Shown: positions 43,272 to 53,774, numbered from the stretch's first letter. The stretch: DNA of 64,000 bases from Polyangiaceae bacterium (GCA_020633205.1 JACKEB010000012.1:496001-560000); one strand, 5' to 3'. Notes: a model not told the origin generated them from the sequence alone. Translations and numbers: made by a program.

Positions 43272-44777
43272 TCAGCCAGCTGCCGCTCTGCGTCCCGCCA
43301 GGCGACCAAAGAATGTCGCTCCACCGATGCTCATCCCGCTTGAGTAGCCCGCAGCGGATCGGGGCAAGCCCGCGGTGGTGCGGCCCGCTGCGTACAAGCC
43401 GCGGATGACGTGCTTGTCTGCGCTGAGCACCTCACCCGTGGGCAGTGTGTCTAGGCCGCCCATCGTGAAGCCCGGAATGATTGCCTTTCCGACCGAGAGG
43501 TCGAGAGCCGCGAAGGGACCGTTCACCAAAGGCTTCAGGTAGTTCTTTGCCTTGTGGAATAGCGGGTCTTCACCGCGTTCGGCGGCTCGATTGTAGTAGC
43601 CAACGGTGTGGGTGAGGGAACCTTCCGGTAGCTCGAGAGACCGCTCTAGCTCTTCGATGCTCTCTTCGGCGGCCTTGATCTGCATCCCGGCGATGGGTCG
43701 ACCAAAGCACTCGTTGTCGAGGATCAGGTACGCCACGCCCCCGCTTTGCTGGAGGACGTACTCACCGGTTCGACCGTGGTACGCGTCTTCGTTGATGAAG
43801 CGCTGGCCCTGGGCGTTCACGATGATGCCGCTGACGAGCTTGCTCGGCGGATAGAACGGCACGGAAACGAAGCCTTCGCCCATGCAGAGCGTTCCGGCGC
43901 CGACTCCAAGGCCCATGAGGATCCCTGCGCCGTCGTCGCCTGGGTTCCCGATCTGGATGTTGACGTTCAGGAGCTTCGGCACATGCCGCGCGACCAGCTC
44001 GCGGTTCATGATGAAGCCCCCCGCGCAGAGGATGACGCCTTTGCTCGCTTTGACGTAGCGAGGCTCCCCAAGCTGCTTGTAGTAAACGCCCATCACGGCG
44101 CCGGATTCATCGACCACGAGTGTCTGCGCTCGCGCGTTCTCTTGGATGTTCGCGCCGAGGGTCTTCACTCGTGCGATCAGCGTCTCCATGATCACGCGTC
44201 CCGCGCTGCCCTCGACCTTGGGCTTGTGTCCTCGAGGTGCTGCCCTCGCTGTGCGGTCGAACGGCCAGACGTTTTCGTTGCCGGAGTAGAGCAGGCAGTC
44301 ATCCGTGACGGGTTCAGTGGTCTTCTTCGGGTAGTAGCTGCGCTTGAACTCGATGCCCTGTGCTTCGAACCAGGCGAAGTGCTCCAGGCTCTGCTCCACA
44401 TAGAGGCGGCACTTTTCGGCATCCGGGTTGGGACCGCTCGCCATCAGGAGGTACTTCAGCATTTCCGCAGGGTCATCCTCGAAGCCGCACGCCTGCTGCA
44501 CCGGCGTGCCTCCCCCGAAGTAGATGATCCCGCCGCTTTGCGCGGTGGATCCGCCCCCTTCGCTTGCGCGCTCGAGGATCAACACGTTGGCGCCGGCTTC
44601 GCACGCCTCGATCGCGGCGGCGGCCCCGGCCCCACCCAGACCCACGATGACCACGTCTGCTTCGTGATCCCAGTGGGGGACTTGGCTTTCGTGGAGCGGA
44701 CGTGTTGGGCGAGTTCCAGTGTCTTCAGCCGCAGGTTGGTACGTCGATTCGTAACTTGCTTCCGCCATTTGACTCAC
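43272..44777 (-). CDS. KstD/fumarate-reductase-type FAD-dependent dehydrogenase
   Basis: Flavoprotein of about 501 residues in the family of 3-ketosteroid dehydrogenases, fumarate and urocanate reductases. N-terminal FAD motif VVIVGLGGAGAAAAIEA with a following acidic strand (VLILERASEGGGSTAQSGG), the FAD contact GVILCAGGFIMN in mid-chain, and the C-terminal GLYAAGRTTAGLPRSAAGY and SGMSIGGATFFGRLAG. GTG 44777 is preceded by GGGAGCGGA; ATG 44768 is an alternative. The palindrome TAGAACGTGTTCTA lies 22 bp upstream, as before the GMC gene. Together the operator and the family suggest steroid ring or related desaturation/reduction, but the substrate is not proven. Confidence 0.88.
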   Translation of the reverse strand: MSQMAEASYESTYQPAAEDTGTRPTRPLHESQVPHWDHEADVVIVGLGGAGAAAAIEACEAGANVLILERASEGGGSTAQSGGIIYFGGGTPVQQACGFEDDPAEMLKYLLMASGPNPDAEKCRLYVEQSLEHFAWFEAQGIEFKRSYYPKKTTEPVTDDCLLYSGNENVWPFDRTARAAPRGHKPKVEGSAGRVIMETLIARVKTLGANIQENARAQTLVVDESGAVMGVYYKQLGEPRYVKASKGVILCAGGFIMNRELVARHVPKLLNVNIQIGNPGDDGAGILMGLGVGAGTLCMGEGFVSVPFYPPSKLVSGIIVNAQGQRFINEDAYHGRTGEYVLQQSGGVAYLILDNECFGRPIAGMQIKAAEESIEELERSLELPEGSLTHTVGYYNRAAERGEDPLFHKAKNYLKPLVNGPFAALDLSVGKAIIPGFTMGGLDTLPTGEVLSADKHVIRGLYAAGRTTAGLPRSAAGYSSGMSIGGATFFGRLAGRRAAAG

Positions 44778-44798
44778 TCCGCTCCCTCTCCACCCCTG

Positions 44799-44812
44799 TA
44801 GAACGTGTTCTA
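44799..44812. promoter_or_regulatory. KstR-like operator of the KstD-like gene
   Basis: Identical TAGAACGTGTTCTA, 22 bp ahead of the GTG start and about 150 bp ahead of the divergent permease gene, so it might act on both. Confidence 0.8.
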
Positions 44813-44959
44813 TTTGGGGTCAACGAATGGGGAAATCCCAAGGGTTTGTGTGCCTGGGGGCTGAGACCGGAGTGGGGGAGTGGGACGCGACGGCGGGCTA
44901 CGTGGTAGAGGCGAACGCCCTTGAACGGTGCGCCTCGGCGCGGCCGACCCGACTCCCTG

Positions 44960-45697
44960 ATGGATTGGATCCTCCTCGCCTTCGCCCTGATCGTCTGCCT
45001 GAGCTACGGCGTTCAGACCATCACGGGCTTTGGCAGCATGCTGCTCTGCTTGACGCTGGGCGCGCAGCTCATGCCCATCGATCGCGTCCTGAACCTCGCG
45101 GTGCCGATCAGCCTGCTGCAGACGGGTTACATCGTCGCGCGCTACCACCGACAGATCGATTGGCGTCTGTTGCTGTCCCGCATCGTGCCGGCCATGGCTG
45201 TCGGGATGCTGATGGGCTTCTGGATCGCGGCGCGGGCGCCGGATGCCAGCCTCAAGCGGGTGCTCGGTGCATTGGTGCTGATCTTGGCCGTGAAGGAACT
45301 CTGGCAGCGATTGCGGCACGCCCAGACCTCGAGTCGGCCGTTGCCCGGTCCGGTGGTCCTCGGCGTAATGACTGCGGCGGGCGTGGTGCACGGTATCTTC
45401 GCCACCGGTGGACCGCTCCTGGTCTATGCGACGAGTCGCCTCAACCTGAACAAGCACGCGTTTCGGGCGACCCTGACGGCGGTCTGGCTGACGCTCAACA
45501 GCGTGCTGCTCGTGCGTTTCGTCAGCGCCGGTCGCATCGACGGGGAAGTGCTCGGGAGCCTACTCTGGTTGGTCCCGGCCGTGCCCACAGGCATTTTCCT
45601 GGGGGAAAAATTACACGCAAAGATCGACGAGCGCCGTTTTCAGCTAGCTGTCTACGGCCTGCTCGTCGTCGCCGCCCTAGTGCTCCTGGTGCGGTGA
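44960..45697 (+). CDS. TauE/SafE (TSUP) family membrane permease
   Basis: Membrane protein of 245 residues with seven to eight hydrophobic helices. Family marks: GFGSMLLCLTLGA in the first repeat, PISLLQTGYIV, and the second repeat GIFATGGPLLVYA, corresponding to the G-x-G-x-x-x-x-P cores. TSUP proteins export sulfite, sulfonates or organic anions. ATG 44960 (MDWILLAF) is preferred because the first helix starts directly; a TTG at 44921 would add 13 Arg/Pro-rich residues. Divergent from the KstD-like gene with an operator in between, so co-regulation is possible but not shown. Confidence 0.87.
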   Translation: MDWILLAFALIVCLSYGVQTITGFGSMLLCLTLGAQLMPIDRVLNLAVPISLLQTGYIVARYHRQIDWRLLLSRIVPAMAVGMLMGFWIAARAPDASLKRVLGALVLILAVKELWQRLRHAQTSSRPLPGPVVLGVMTAAGVVHGIFATGGPLLVYATSRLNLNKHAFRATLTAVWLTLNSVLLVRFVSAGRIDGEVLGSLLWLVPAVPTGIFLGEKLHAKIDERRFQLAVYGLLVVAALVLLVR

Positions 45698-45749
45698 CTC
45701 GCTCCGACTGTCCGCGGCGGAGAACGACGGAGCAAAACCCCGCGGCACG

Positions 45750-46961
45750 CTAGTCCAGCGAACGAGGATCGGGGCCTTTGCCGATGTATGAGTAGCGCGG
45801 GGGCTGACCGGGGCCGGAGTGGTCCACCCAGTAGGTCTTGGCGCCGCGCACGTCGAAGTGCACGAAGCTCGAGTTAGGGTAGTAGCCCACGCCGACGAGG
45901 TCGTAGCGGAGCAGGTAGTCGCGCAGGACTTGGTTCGGGACGCCCGGGATCGAGAAGTCGATGGCGTGGCCGAGCGCGTGTCGAGACGCCTTGGCGTAGC
46001 TCCGGGTGCGATGCCCGCTCACGACGCGGATCGGACGGCCTCCGAAGGTGTCGCTTACTTCAGCGAGCAGCTTGATCAGGCGAGGGTGGATGCCGCCCTC
46101 GAGATCCGCAGCGTCGAGCACCCGCGAGATCTCCTTGCGCGCATTCCCGTTGATTCCGCCCTTGGGGCTCGTCACGTAGCCCTTCCACGAACCCGCGAAG
46201 CCGATCAACGTCACGTAGCCGCGCTTGGCCGGGCGGCGCCGATAGTCCTTCCAGCTCTCCTTGCCGCGCCGCGACTTCCGCGAGGAACCATCGTCTGCGT
46301 CAGCTCGGGACGCGCGGTCGCTGCGGTCCTTGGGTGACTCGAGACCCGGCACGCGTCCAGCGTCTCGGGCCTTGCGCGCCGCTTCGCCGTTTTCATCGTC
46401 GCGCTCGGGGATGACCAGCTTTTGGCCCGGCTGAATCACCGTGCCGCGAGTGATGTCGTTCGCGTAGGTGAGCGCGGCAACGCTCACATGATAGCGCTTG
46501 GCAATCGAGCCGAGGCGCTGGCCTTTACCGATGGTGTGGACCTTCCAGGAGGACTTGCGCCGCGAACTCTTGCGGCGTGACGCCTTGCGCCGCTCCGCTT
46601 TGCGATCTGACTTCGCGCGGTCTGCCTTCGCACGTTGCGCCTTGCGGGATGGTTTGTCGCCTCTGTCGGATTTGGCGTCATCATCCTTCGGCGCGCTGTT
46701 CTTGGCGCGCTTGGCCGCCTCCTCGGCGGACTCACCCTTCTCCGGGATGACGAGCTTCTGCCCGGGCTGGATGGTGTCCTTGCGGGTGATGCCGTTTGCG
46801 GCACACAGGGCGTCGATGCTGACGTTGTAGCGCTTCGCAATCGAGCCCAGGCGCTGGCCCTTGTACACGGTGTGGTAGCGCTCCTTCGCTGAAGCGCTTC
46901 CAGCGCTCAGGCATAGGCTCACTCCCAACAGGCACACCGACAACCAACGCACGACCGACAC
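45750..46961 (-). CDS. Double-LysM, DUF882-type (M15-like) peptidoglycan peptidase
   Basis: Exported cell-wall protein. I start it at GTG 46961, which opens a signal peptide (RWLSVCLLGVSLCLSAGSASA); the 109 further upstream codons are Arg/Pro-rich and unlikely to be translated. 403 residues. Two LysM domains (YHTVYKGQRLGSIAKRYNVS from about 29, and HTIGKGQRLGSIAKRYHVSV) flank a very Lys/Arg/Ser-rich linker. The C-terminal domain is DUF882, related to M15/VanY-like peptidases, with the metal set visible in SGHRTRSYAK, SRHALGHAIDFSI and YYPNSSFVHFDVR (HxxD and HxD spacings). Probably trims peptide cross-links. Confidence 0.88.
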   Translation of the reverse strand: MSVVRWLSVCLLGVSLCLSAGSASAKERYHTVYKGQRLGSIAKRYNVSIDALCAANGITRKDTIQPGQKLVIPEKGESAEEAAKRAKNSAPKDDDAKSDRGDKPSRKAQRAKADRAKSDRKAERRKASRRKSSRRKSSWKVHTIGKGQRLGSIAKRYHVSVAALTYANDITRGTVIQPGQKLVIPERDDENGEAARKARDAGRVPGLESPKDRSDRASRADADDGSSRKSRRGKESWKDYRRRPAKRGYVTLIGFAGSWKGYVTSPKGGINGNARKEISRVLDAADLEGGIHPRLIKLLAEVSDTFGGRPIRVVSGHRTRSYAKASRHALGHAIDFSIPGVPNQVLRDYLLRYDLVGVGYYPNSSFVHFDVRGAKTYWVDHSGPGQPPRYSYIGKGPDPRSLD

Positions 46962-47109
46962 GGGGCCAAAGACTGAACCCCAGTTGGCCTCGCGTCCAGC
47001 CACAAACCGCCACACTTTTGCGGGTTTGACCGCGAAAAGTGGCGGGCGCCTCGTCAGATGCAGCCGAAAACTGCGGCAGTCTGTCGCAGATCGCCAGACG
47101 TGGCGCTGA

Positions 47110-48243
47110 TCAGTCCTTTTCGGAGCTGAGCGCGGCGGTGCGTTGACCGGTCGGCGACTCGCCGTTCCCCTTGGCGGTCGGTGCCTTCTCTCCGGTCTCC
47201 AGCGCTGCAGACTCGGACTGGCTCTCGCCGTCGCCTGTGGAAGCCGCCTTCGCCGGTTGGTCGGCATCGGAGCAGCAACGGAAGCCAACCTCGTAGCCGA
47301 TGTACGTCTCTCCGTGGCTCTGCACGATGGGGCGGCAGCGGTTGCGTACCGGGCCCCACCAGCCGCCCTTCACCGCGGAGCGCTTGCCGGGGCTCTTCCA
47401 GGGCATGCTCACCCACTCGTTCACGTTCCCGTTCATGTCGTAGACGCCAAACGGGGACACACACTCTTCCCGAGAGCCGGACGGCTCTCGGCCATCCAGG
47501 CGATCCATTTCCGCCTTGCAGGTGGCGTTCAACTCGCACTGGGTGCGCGGCAACATTTCCTTGCGGCGCTTGTGCCACGGCTTGTCGATGTTGCACTTCT
47601 TGTCGTCGCGCTCGAAGCCCGTGGCGTGGGGGCGCATGTCTTCACCTTCGCAGGCGAAGTTGAACTCGCTCTCCGTGCAAAGCCGTTTCCCTACGGCATT
47701 GCACATGCGAGCGGCGTCCTCCCAGCTCGTCAAGGTGTAGGGGATTTCGCCCTTCTTGTTTGGCCACTCATAGCGGTCCACGCAGTAGCGCATCTTGCGG
47801 CGCGGCTTCGTGTCCTTGCACTCCACGACCGGCGAGTACTTCTTGCAGCGGTCTTTGTCCGGCGAGCCTTCGACGTCCATCACGTACTCGAGGCAGGTGT
47901 GCTGGACATTGCGGCAGTACTCGCCGCTCACCAGCACCATGTTCTCGGGGCAGGCGTTCGCGTCGTCCGCCGCTGCGCTGGCCGGGCTGGTGTCCGCCTC
48001 GGGTTCTGCCTCGTCAGGCGCGTCGCTCTCCTGGGGCTCGGCGACGGTTGCCAGGGGGGCCGGCTTGGACTTCTTCTTGTGCTTGCGCTTCGCCTTCGGC
48101 TTGGGCTTTGCGGCGGTGTTGGCGGCCACTGGGGCCGCTTCACGTTGAGGTTCTTGGCGTTCTTCGATCAGCCGACAGCCCACGAGGCTGATGGCCAAGC
48201 CGACCGAGCTGAAACACAGGCTGAAGCGGAGCGCGCGGCGCAT
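47110..48243 (-). CDS. SUMF1/formylglycine-generating-enzyme-like lipoprotein
   Basis: Lipoprotein (about 377 residues; ATG 48243 gives MRRALRF, ATG 48264 would add seven). Lipobox LVGC is followed by a Lys/Pro/Ala-rich linker. The remainder matches the FGE-sulfatase (SUMF1) fold: MVLVSGEYC, YCVDRYEWPN, TLTSWEDAARMCNAVGKRLC, GVYDMNGNVNEWV, and GGWWGPVRNRCRP. Formylglycine-generating enzymes need two active Cys residues (C-x-x-x-C near the C-terminus); here only scattered Cys are present (RNRCRP, FRCC), so it may be a non-catalytic relative as in many myxobacterial SUMF1-like lipoproteins. It precedes the DUF882 gene by about 150 bp on the same strand. Confidence 0.85.
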   Translation of the reverse strand: MRRALRFSLCFSSVGLAISLVGCRLIEERQEPQREAAPVAANTAAKPKPKAKRKHKKKSKPAPLATVAEPQESDAPDEAEPEADTSPASAAADDANACPENMVLVSGEYCRNVQHTCLEYVMDVEGSPDKDRCKKYSPVVECKDTKPRRKMRYCVDRYEWPNKKGEIPYTLTSWEDAARMCNAVGKRLCTESEFNFACEGEDMRPHATGFERDDKKCNIDKPWHKRRKEMLPRTQCELNATCKAEMDRLDGREPSGSREECVSPFGVYDMNGNVNEWVSMPWKSPGKRSAVKGGWWGPVRNRCRPIVQSHGETYIGYEVGFRCCSDADQPAKAASTGDGESQSESAALETGEKAPTAKGNGESPTGQRTAALSSEKD

Positions 48244-48450
48244 ACTCCAGCGCTTAGCCAGCACTGGGAGGCTTGGCCCAGTTTTTCGCCCAGGCGAAAC
48301 GCTTCGATCCCGGCGGAAAGCACTGGAAACACGCCGCGCCTCACCCCCTGATCATGAAGCGTTTGCATAAGCGCTTACAGAGCTGACGGGCGCGCTGTGT
48401 TGCCCGTTCGCGCCGCGCTGCGATGTTGCTCGTTCACGGCTTCAAATGGC

Positions 48451-48478
48451 GAAAGCCCGCTCGATTGAGCGGGCTTTC
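48451..48478. terminator. Intrinsic terminator beyond gltA (bidirectional)
   Basis: GAAAGCCCGCTC (48451-48462) pairs perfectly with GAGCGGGCTTTC (48467-48478), loop of four. A/T-rich stem ends give short T runs on both strands. Ends gltA on the minus strand. Confidence 0.85.
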
Positions 48479-48506
48479 TGCTGCTGCCTTGTGTTGTTCG
48501 GAGGGC

Positions 48507-49784
<1,278 letters not shown>

Positions 49785-50279
49785 AGTCTCCTCGATTACC
49801 CCCCGCTTGATGCGGCTCCAGCCTCAGTCTGTGTGCCCCTCGGAGCGCTCAGTGTGGCTCTCAGACGGTCAGCCACGGGCCGAAGTAAGGGTCCGTATAC
49901 ACGCTCCGAGGGGAGGTAGGAAACCGCGAGCCGGCAGCCCGTAAATTGGCGCTAGGACGCACGGTTTTGACTGGCCGTGAAGCGCCGTGGCCGCTCAAGA
50001 TCGCCGGCGATTCAGCGTTCCAGACCCTGCCGCAGGAGCGTCAGCCACCGCGGGCGACCTGCATTATTCGTGACACTGAGTGTCGCTATGGCTCAGGAAG
50101 GGAGCTCGCTTCTGCGAGGCATGGGTCGGCTGGCCGTCGTAGAAACACTCGGGCGTTTTCTCGCGGGAAAAGCCGCGTGCGTTCCCACGGGAGTCAGGTA
50201 CTCGGCCTAAAACGTTTCCGCGCGACGTCGCAAAGCGTTTGCGAGTGCTCTGCTTCGCCTTCACGCTTTCTGCCGACTT
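49785..50279. promoter_or_regulatory. Divergent promoter region between gltA and a protein kinase gene
   Basis: About 495 bp without a supportable gene on either strand. It should contain both promoters. I could not identify a specific operator. Small frames in it are Arg/Ser-rich shadows. Confidence 0.45.
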
Positions 50280-51746
50280 ATGGCAGCAGCACCGGACCAG
50301 TCCCGGCGCCGGTGGGGGCGGTACGAGGAGATCTGCGAGATCGCCAGCGGTGGCATGGCGACGGTTCACCTCGCTCGTAACCTCGACACCCAGCGCCTCG
50401 CCGCGGTGAAGTCGCTGCATCCGCATTTGATGGCTGACGACGACGTCGTTCAGAACTTCATCGATGAGAACCACATCGTCTCGCGGATCTGCCACCCCAA
50501 TGTGGTCCCCGTGCTCGAAGTCGCGCAGAACGACGCGGGCTACTACCAGGCGATGGAGTACGTTGACGGCGCTCCGCTGGGAAAGCTGTTGGTGTTCTGT
50601 ATCCGCGGGGGAAGCTGGCTCTCGATCGAAGCGTGCGCGCGCGTTGCCATCGACACCCTCGAGGGGTTGGATGCTGCTCACCAGCTGAAGAACAACGCAG
50701 GCGAGCTGACGGGCGTCGTGCATCGGGATGTTGGGCCAGCGAACATCCTGGTCGATGTCTTCGGGATGGCGCGAGTCATCGATTTCGGCGTGGCCACGAT
50801 GGCGGTGCGCTACACGGCTCCTGGTAGCGATAACATCAAGGGGCGCCTGGCCTACATGGCGCCCGAGCAGGCGAAGACCCCGAAGGACGTGGATCGTCGC
50901 GCCGACCTGTTTTCGGTCGGTGTCGTGCTGTGGGAGCTGCTCGCCGCGAGGCGCTTGTTCAAAGGCAAGAGCGAGCACGAGACGCTGCAGAACCTACTGA
51001 GCCAGGAGATCCCATCGCTCGGCTTGATCCGCGAGGATGTAGAGCCCGAGCTCGAGGCGCTCGTGGCAAGGGCGCTCGATCGCGACCCCGAGCAGCGCTT
51101 TCAGACCGCTCGGGAGTTCATCGAGGCGCTGAACGAAGCCGTCGCGGTCGAGTCGGTTGATACACGCAAAGAGCTGGGTCAACTCGTAGTGGACGCCTTT
51201 GGAGAAGAGCTTGCTGAGCGCCGACAGAGCGCGCTTCAGGCGACGCAGGCGGAGGCTCAAGTTCCGGCGTGGACCGAGCTCAGCAGCATCGCTCCACCTG
51301 CGATGGTGGCAAGCATCGCGCCGCCTCGCGCGCAGCTCAGCTCGCCGCCGCCCCCGCGCAAGAATCGCTGGCCGTGGCTGTTAGCAGCGCTGCTGTTCGG
51401 AGGCCTTGGGTTCACGCTCTGGCGCACGCAGGGCGTTGATGCGCCTGCACAAGCCAAAGAGCCCAGCGTTTCACTGGTGATGGCGAGCGCGACGCCTGCG
51501 GCTGAGGTGGGGCAAACGCCAGAGCCCGCACCGCCAGTCGAGAGCAAGCCGCCCGTGACGCCCGATCCCGCAGCCGTATCTGAAGCCGCAGCCGCAGCCG
51601 AGCCAGCTGCGCCAGCGGAAACGGCAGCGCCAGCGGAGACGGCGGCGCCCAAGGGGCCCGCGGTCGCGCCGGGGTACCGCTGGACACCTCCCAAAGCCAA
51701 GCGGCCGGCGCCCAGCGACGTCGATCTCACGAACCCCTACCGCTAG
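50280..51746 (+). CDS. Hanks-type Ser/Thr protein kinase, membrane-anchored
   Basis: Eukaryotic-like kinase of 488 residues. Kinase domain: Gly loop IASGGMATV (21-29), Lys44 in AAVKSL, catalytic loop VHRDVGPANIL (His148, Arg149, Asp150; Asn follows), DFG at 168-170 (IDFGVA), and the APE motif YMAPEQA. The usual Lys of HRD-x-K-P-x-N is Gly here, as it is Ser or Asn in many myxobacterial kinases, so activity may be reduced. Then a Pro-rich juxtamembrane region, one transmembrane helix (about 362-382, PWLLAALLFGGLGFTLW), and an Ala/Pro/Glu repeat extracellular tail. ATG 50280 after a divergent region. No receptor domain is recognisable. Confidence 0.92.
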   Translation: MAAAPDQSRRRWGRYEEICEIASGGMATVHLARNLDTQRLAAVKSLHPHLMADDDVVQNFIDENHIVSRICHPNVVPVLEVAQNDAGYYQAMEYVDGAPLGKLLVFCIRGGSWLSIEACARVAIDTLEGLDAAHQLKNNAGELTGVVHRDVGPANILVDVFGMARVIDFGVATMAVRYTAPGSDNIKGRLAYMAPEQAKTPKDVDRRADLFSVGVVLWELLAARRLFKGKSEHETLQNLLSQEIPSLGLIREDVEPELEALVARALDRDPEQRFQTAREFIEALNEAVAVESVDTRKELGQLVVDAFGEELAERRQSALQATQAEAQVPAWTELSSIAPPAMVASIAPPRAQLSSPPPPRKNRWPWLLAALLFGGLGFTLWRTQGVDAPAQAKEPSVSLVMASATPAAEVGQTPEPAPPVESKPPVTPDPAAVSEAAAAAEPAAPAETAAPAETAAPKGPAVAPGYRWTPPKAKRPAPSDVDLTNPYR

Positions 51747-51814
51747 GCTCCGAATTCGAGCTCCGCCGCTCCAGTTTAGCCGCCCCAGCCCAGCCGCACG
51801 GGTAACCGCCGCCA

Positions 51815-52831
51815 GTGACTGAACAGCAAACAGCCGCGAAGACCCGCTCCCGCAGGCCAATGTCCGCGGTGCTCTTGTGTGGCTTTCTGGGGTCGGGCAA
51901 GACGACGCTCCTGAATCGTATCCTTGCGGAATCCCACGATCTCCCCACTGCGGTGCTGGTCAATGACTTCGGCGACGTGAGCATCGACGCCCGATTGATC
52001 GTCGACGTCCAGGCGGACACCATCGTGCTCGACAACGGATGCATTTGCTGCTCCGTACGGGGGGATCTGCTGGGGGCGTTGGAACGCCTGATTCACGCGC
52101 CTCCCGAGGAGCGCGTCGAACGTGTGTTGATTGAGGCCAGCGGGATCGCCGATCCGCGCTCGGTGCTGTCGACCTTCGTGGCGCTGGACAAGGCGTCTAC
52201 CCTCGCACTCGATGGCGTCGTGGCGCTGGTGGACGCGAGCGAGCTGGCTGACCTCAGCCTGAACGATCTGAGCCTCGTGCGCGATCAGCTCGACCAGTCC
52301 GATCTGGTCGTGGTGAACAAGCTCGATCTCGCGACCCCTGAGCAGCTCGCGCGTTGCCGTGAGGAAGTCAGGCGGTTCGCCCCGCGCGCTGCGGTGTTCG
52401 AGACCAGCCGGGCGGAGGTGCCCCTCGCGTTGGTGCTGGGACTGAGTGCGCACCCGCGCCAAGCCACGCTCAAGAGCGTAGACCACGGTCTCGAGTTCGA
52501 GAGCTTGCACTTTCACTTCGAGCGGCCGTTGTTGCTCGAACGGGTGCGTGAGTTGTGTGTTGACCTGCCTCAGGGCGTCTACCGCGCAAAAGGTGTGCTG
52601 TGGCTGCGGGACTTGCCGGAGCATCAGGTGATCCTCCAGGTGGTTGGCCGCCGCGCCCGCGTCGACCGTGGGGCACCCTGGGGTGACCTCGAACCCGCCA
52701 GCGACATCGTGCTGATTGGCCGGCGTGGCAGCTTCGATGCAGCGTCCCTCGAGGGGCGTTTCGCCCGCTGTGCAGAACCGGCGGAACCAAAAGGCCTGCT
52801 CCAAGCGTTTGGAGCTTGGTGGCAGCGCTAG
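51815..52831 (+). CDS. COG0523 (CobW/YjiA/Zng1-type) GTPase metallochaperone
   Basis: GTPase that inserts or delivers metal to client proteins. Walker A GFLGSGKTT at 23-31, the family metal motif GCICC (Cys76, Cys78, Cys79), Walker B-like LIEASGIADP, and NKLD guanine-recognition motif at about 160. The C-terminal CobW_C domain includes HFERPLLLERVRELCVDLPQ and a Zn-site-less tail. GTG 51815 follows a Gly/Pro-rich gap. Length is 338 residues. The metal (Zn, Co or Fe) cannot be deduced. No Zur box or target gene was seen next to it. Confidence 0.9.
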   Translation: MTEQQTAAKTRSRRPMSAVLLCGFLGSGKTTLLNRILAESHDLPTAVLVNDFGDVSIDARLIVDVQADTIVLDNGCICCSVRGDLLGALERLIHAPPEERVERVLIEASGIADPRSVLSTFVALDKASTLALDGVVALVDASELADLSLNDLSLVRDQLDQSDLVVVNKLDLATPEQLARCREEVRRFAPRAAVFETSRAEVPLALVLGLSAHPRQATLKSVDHGLEFESLHFHFERPLLLERVRELCVDLPQGVYRAKGVLWLRDLPEHQVILQVVGRRARVDRGAPWGDLEPASDIVLIGRRGSFDAASLEGRFARCAEPAEPKGLLQAFGAWWQR

Positions 52832-52883
52832 GCTTCACTCACCGCCCGCATGACCCGCAGAAGCTCTCCCCAGTGACCAAGAG

Positions 52884-53774
52884 ATGACGACGCCAGGGGT
52901 CCAAGGGCCGATGCGCAGTTTTCACGAGAGCCTGGTGTTGCGCGCTGGGCGCCTCGTAGGTCTGACGCTCGCGCTGGGATTTTTGGGGGTGAGTTGCGCC
53001 GCTTCCCAAACGCCGCCCAGCGTGGAGATCCGCGTCCAGGAAGCCGAACCCACGGCAGAGGTGGAGCCCGACGTCGGACAGCGCCAGCCGCCTCCTGGGG
53101 GCGCGTGGTGGACGGCGCCGAGCCCCTGCGAAGACGGCGCTGAAGCGGTCCCCGTGGCGGAGGCGCCAGAGTTCAATGCCTTCGGTTGCAGGCTCCCGGA
53201 CGGGACCCCCCACGGTTGGTTCACGAGCTGGTACGAGAACCAGCGCTTGCGCCGCCACGGCCACTACGACCACGGCGCCATGGATCGCACTTGGTACCAG
53301 TGGCGCCCCTCCGGCGAGCTCGCGCGCCAGGATGAGTACCTCGCGGACAAGCTCCACGGGCGCTCACGCACCTGGGGACCACGAGGCGTGCTGCTCTCCG
53401 ACTGCAAGCATGAACACGGGGTGTCTCAAGGTTTCTGTGCGGAATTTTACACGAGCGGCGCGCCGCTGCGTCAGTTCTGGTACTCCGCTGGGGTGCAACA
53501 TGGCGAATTCGAGAGCTTTTTTCCCAATGGCTCGACCCAGGAGAAGGGCAGCTACGTGAACGGCATGCGCGACGGTGAGTGGCTCTTGTGTGACGAGAAG
53601 AGCTGCAGGCGCGGTGCGTTCGTGGGCGGGGTCGAGACCGGGATCTGGACCGAAGAGGATCCCGAAGGCGTGACCCTGAGCACGGAGGACTACAGCGTGG
53701 CGGGGCAACGGACTCGCATCGACTATTGCCAGGGCCATCCCTGCAAGCGAACTGTCTATGTTTGGCGCCCCTGA
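52884..53774 (+). CDS. MORN-repeat lipoprotein
   Basis: Lipoprotein of up to 296 residues (ATG 52884; ATG 52911 gives MRSFHES and keeps the lipobox GVSCA). A Pro/Glu linker is followed by MORN-type repeats, each with a G-x-x-x-G-x-x-x-x-x-x-x-G or YxNGxxHGxxxxxY pattern: HGWFTSWYENQRLRRHGHY, GELARQDEYLADKLHG, HGEFESFFPNGSTQEKGSYV, MRDGEWLL. Several Cys pairs accompany them. MORN proteins (toxin-antitoxin YwqK-like in annotation) bind lipids or act as scaffolds. It overlaps the end of the convergent helicase gene by 19 bp. Confidence 0.83.
   Translation: MTTPGVQGPMRSFHESLVLRAGRLVGLTLALGFLGVSCAASQTPPSVEIRVQEAEPTAEVEPDVGQRQPPPGGAWWTAPSPCEDGAEAVPVAEAPEFNAFGCRLPDGTPHGWFTSWYENQRLRRHGHYDHGAMDRTWYQWRPSGELARQDEYLADKLHGRSRTWGPRGVLLSDCKHEHGVSQGFCAEFYTSGAPLRQFWYSAGVQHGEFESFFPNGSTQEKGSYVNGMRDGEWLLCDEKSCRRGAFVGGVETGIWTEEDPEGVTLSTEDYSVAGQRTRIDYCQGHPCKRTVYVWRP

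Noticed and set aside
42911..43408. 165-codon plus-strand frame between the flavoenzyme genes
   Set aside because: Composed of Arg/Pro/Gly-rich sequence and runs through the two hairpin repeats; interpreted as non-coding.
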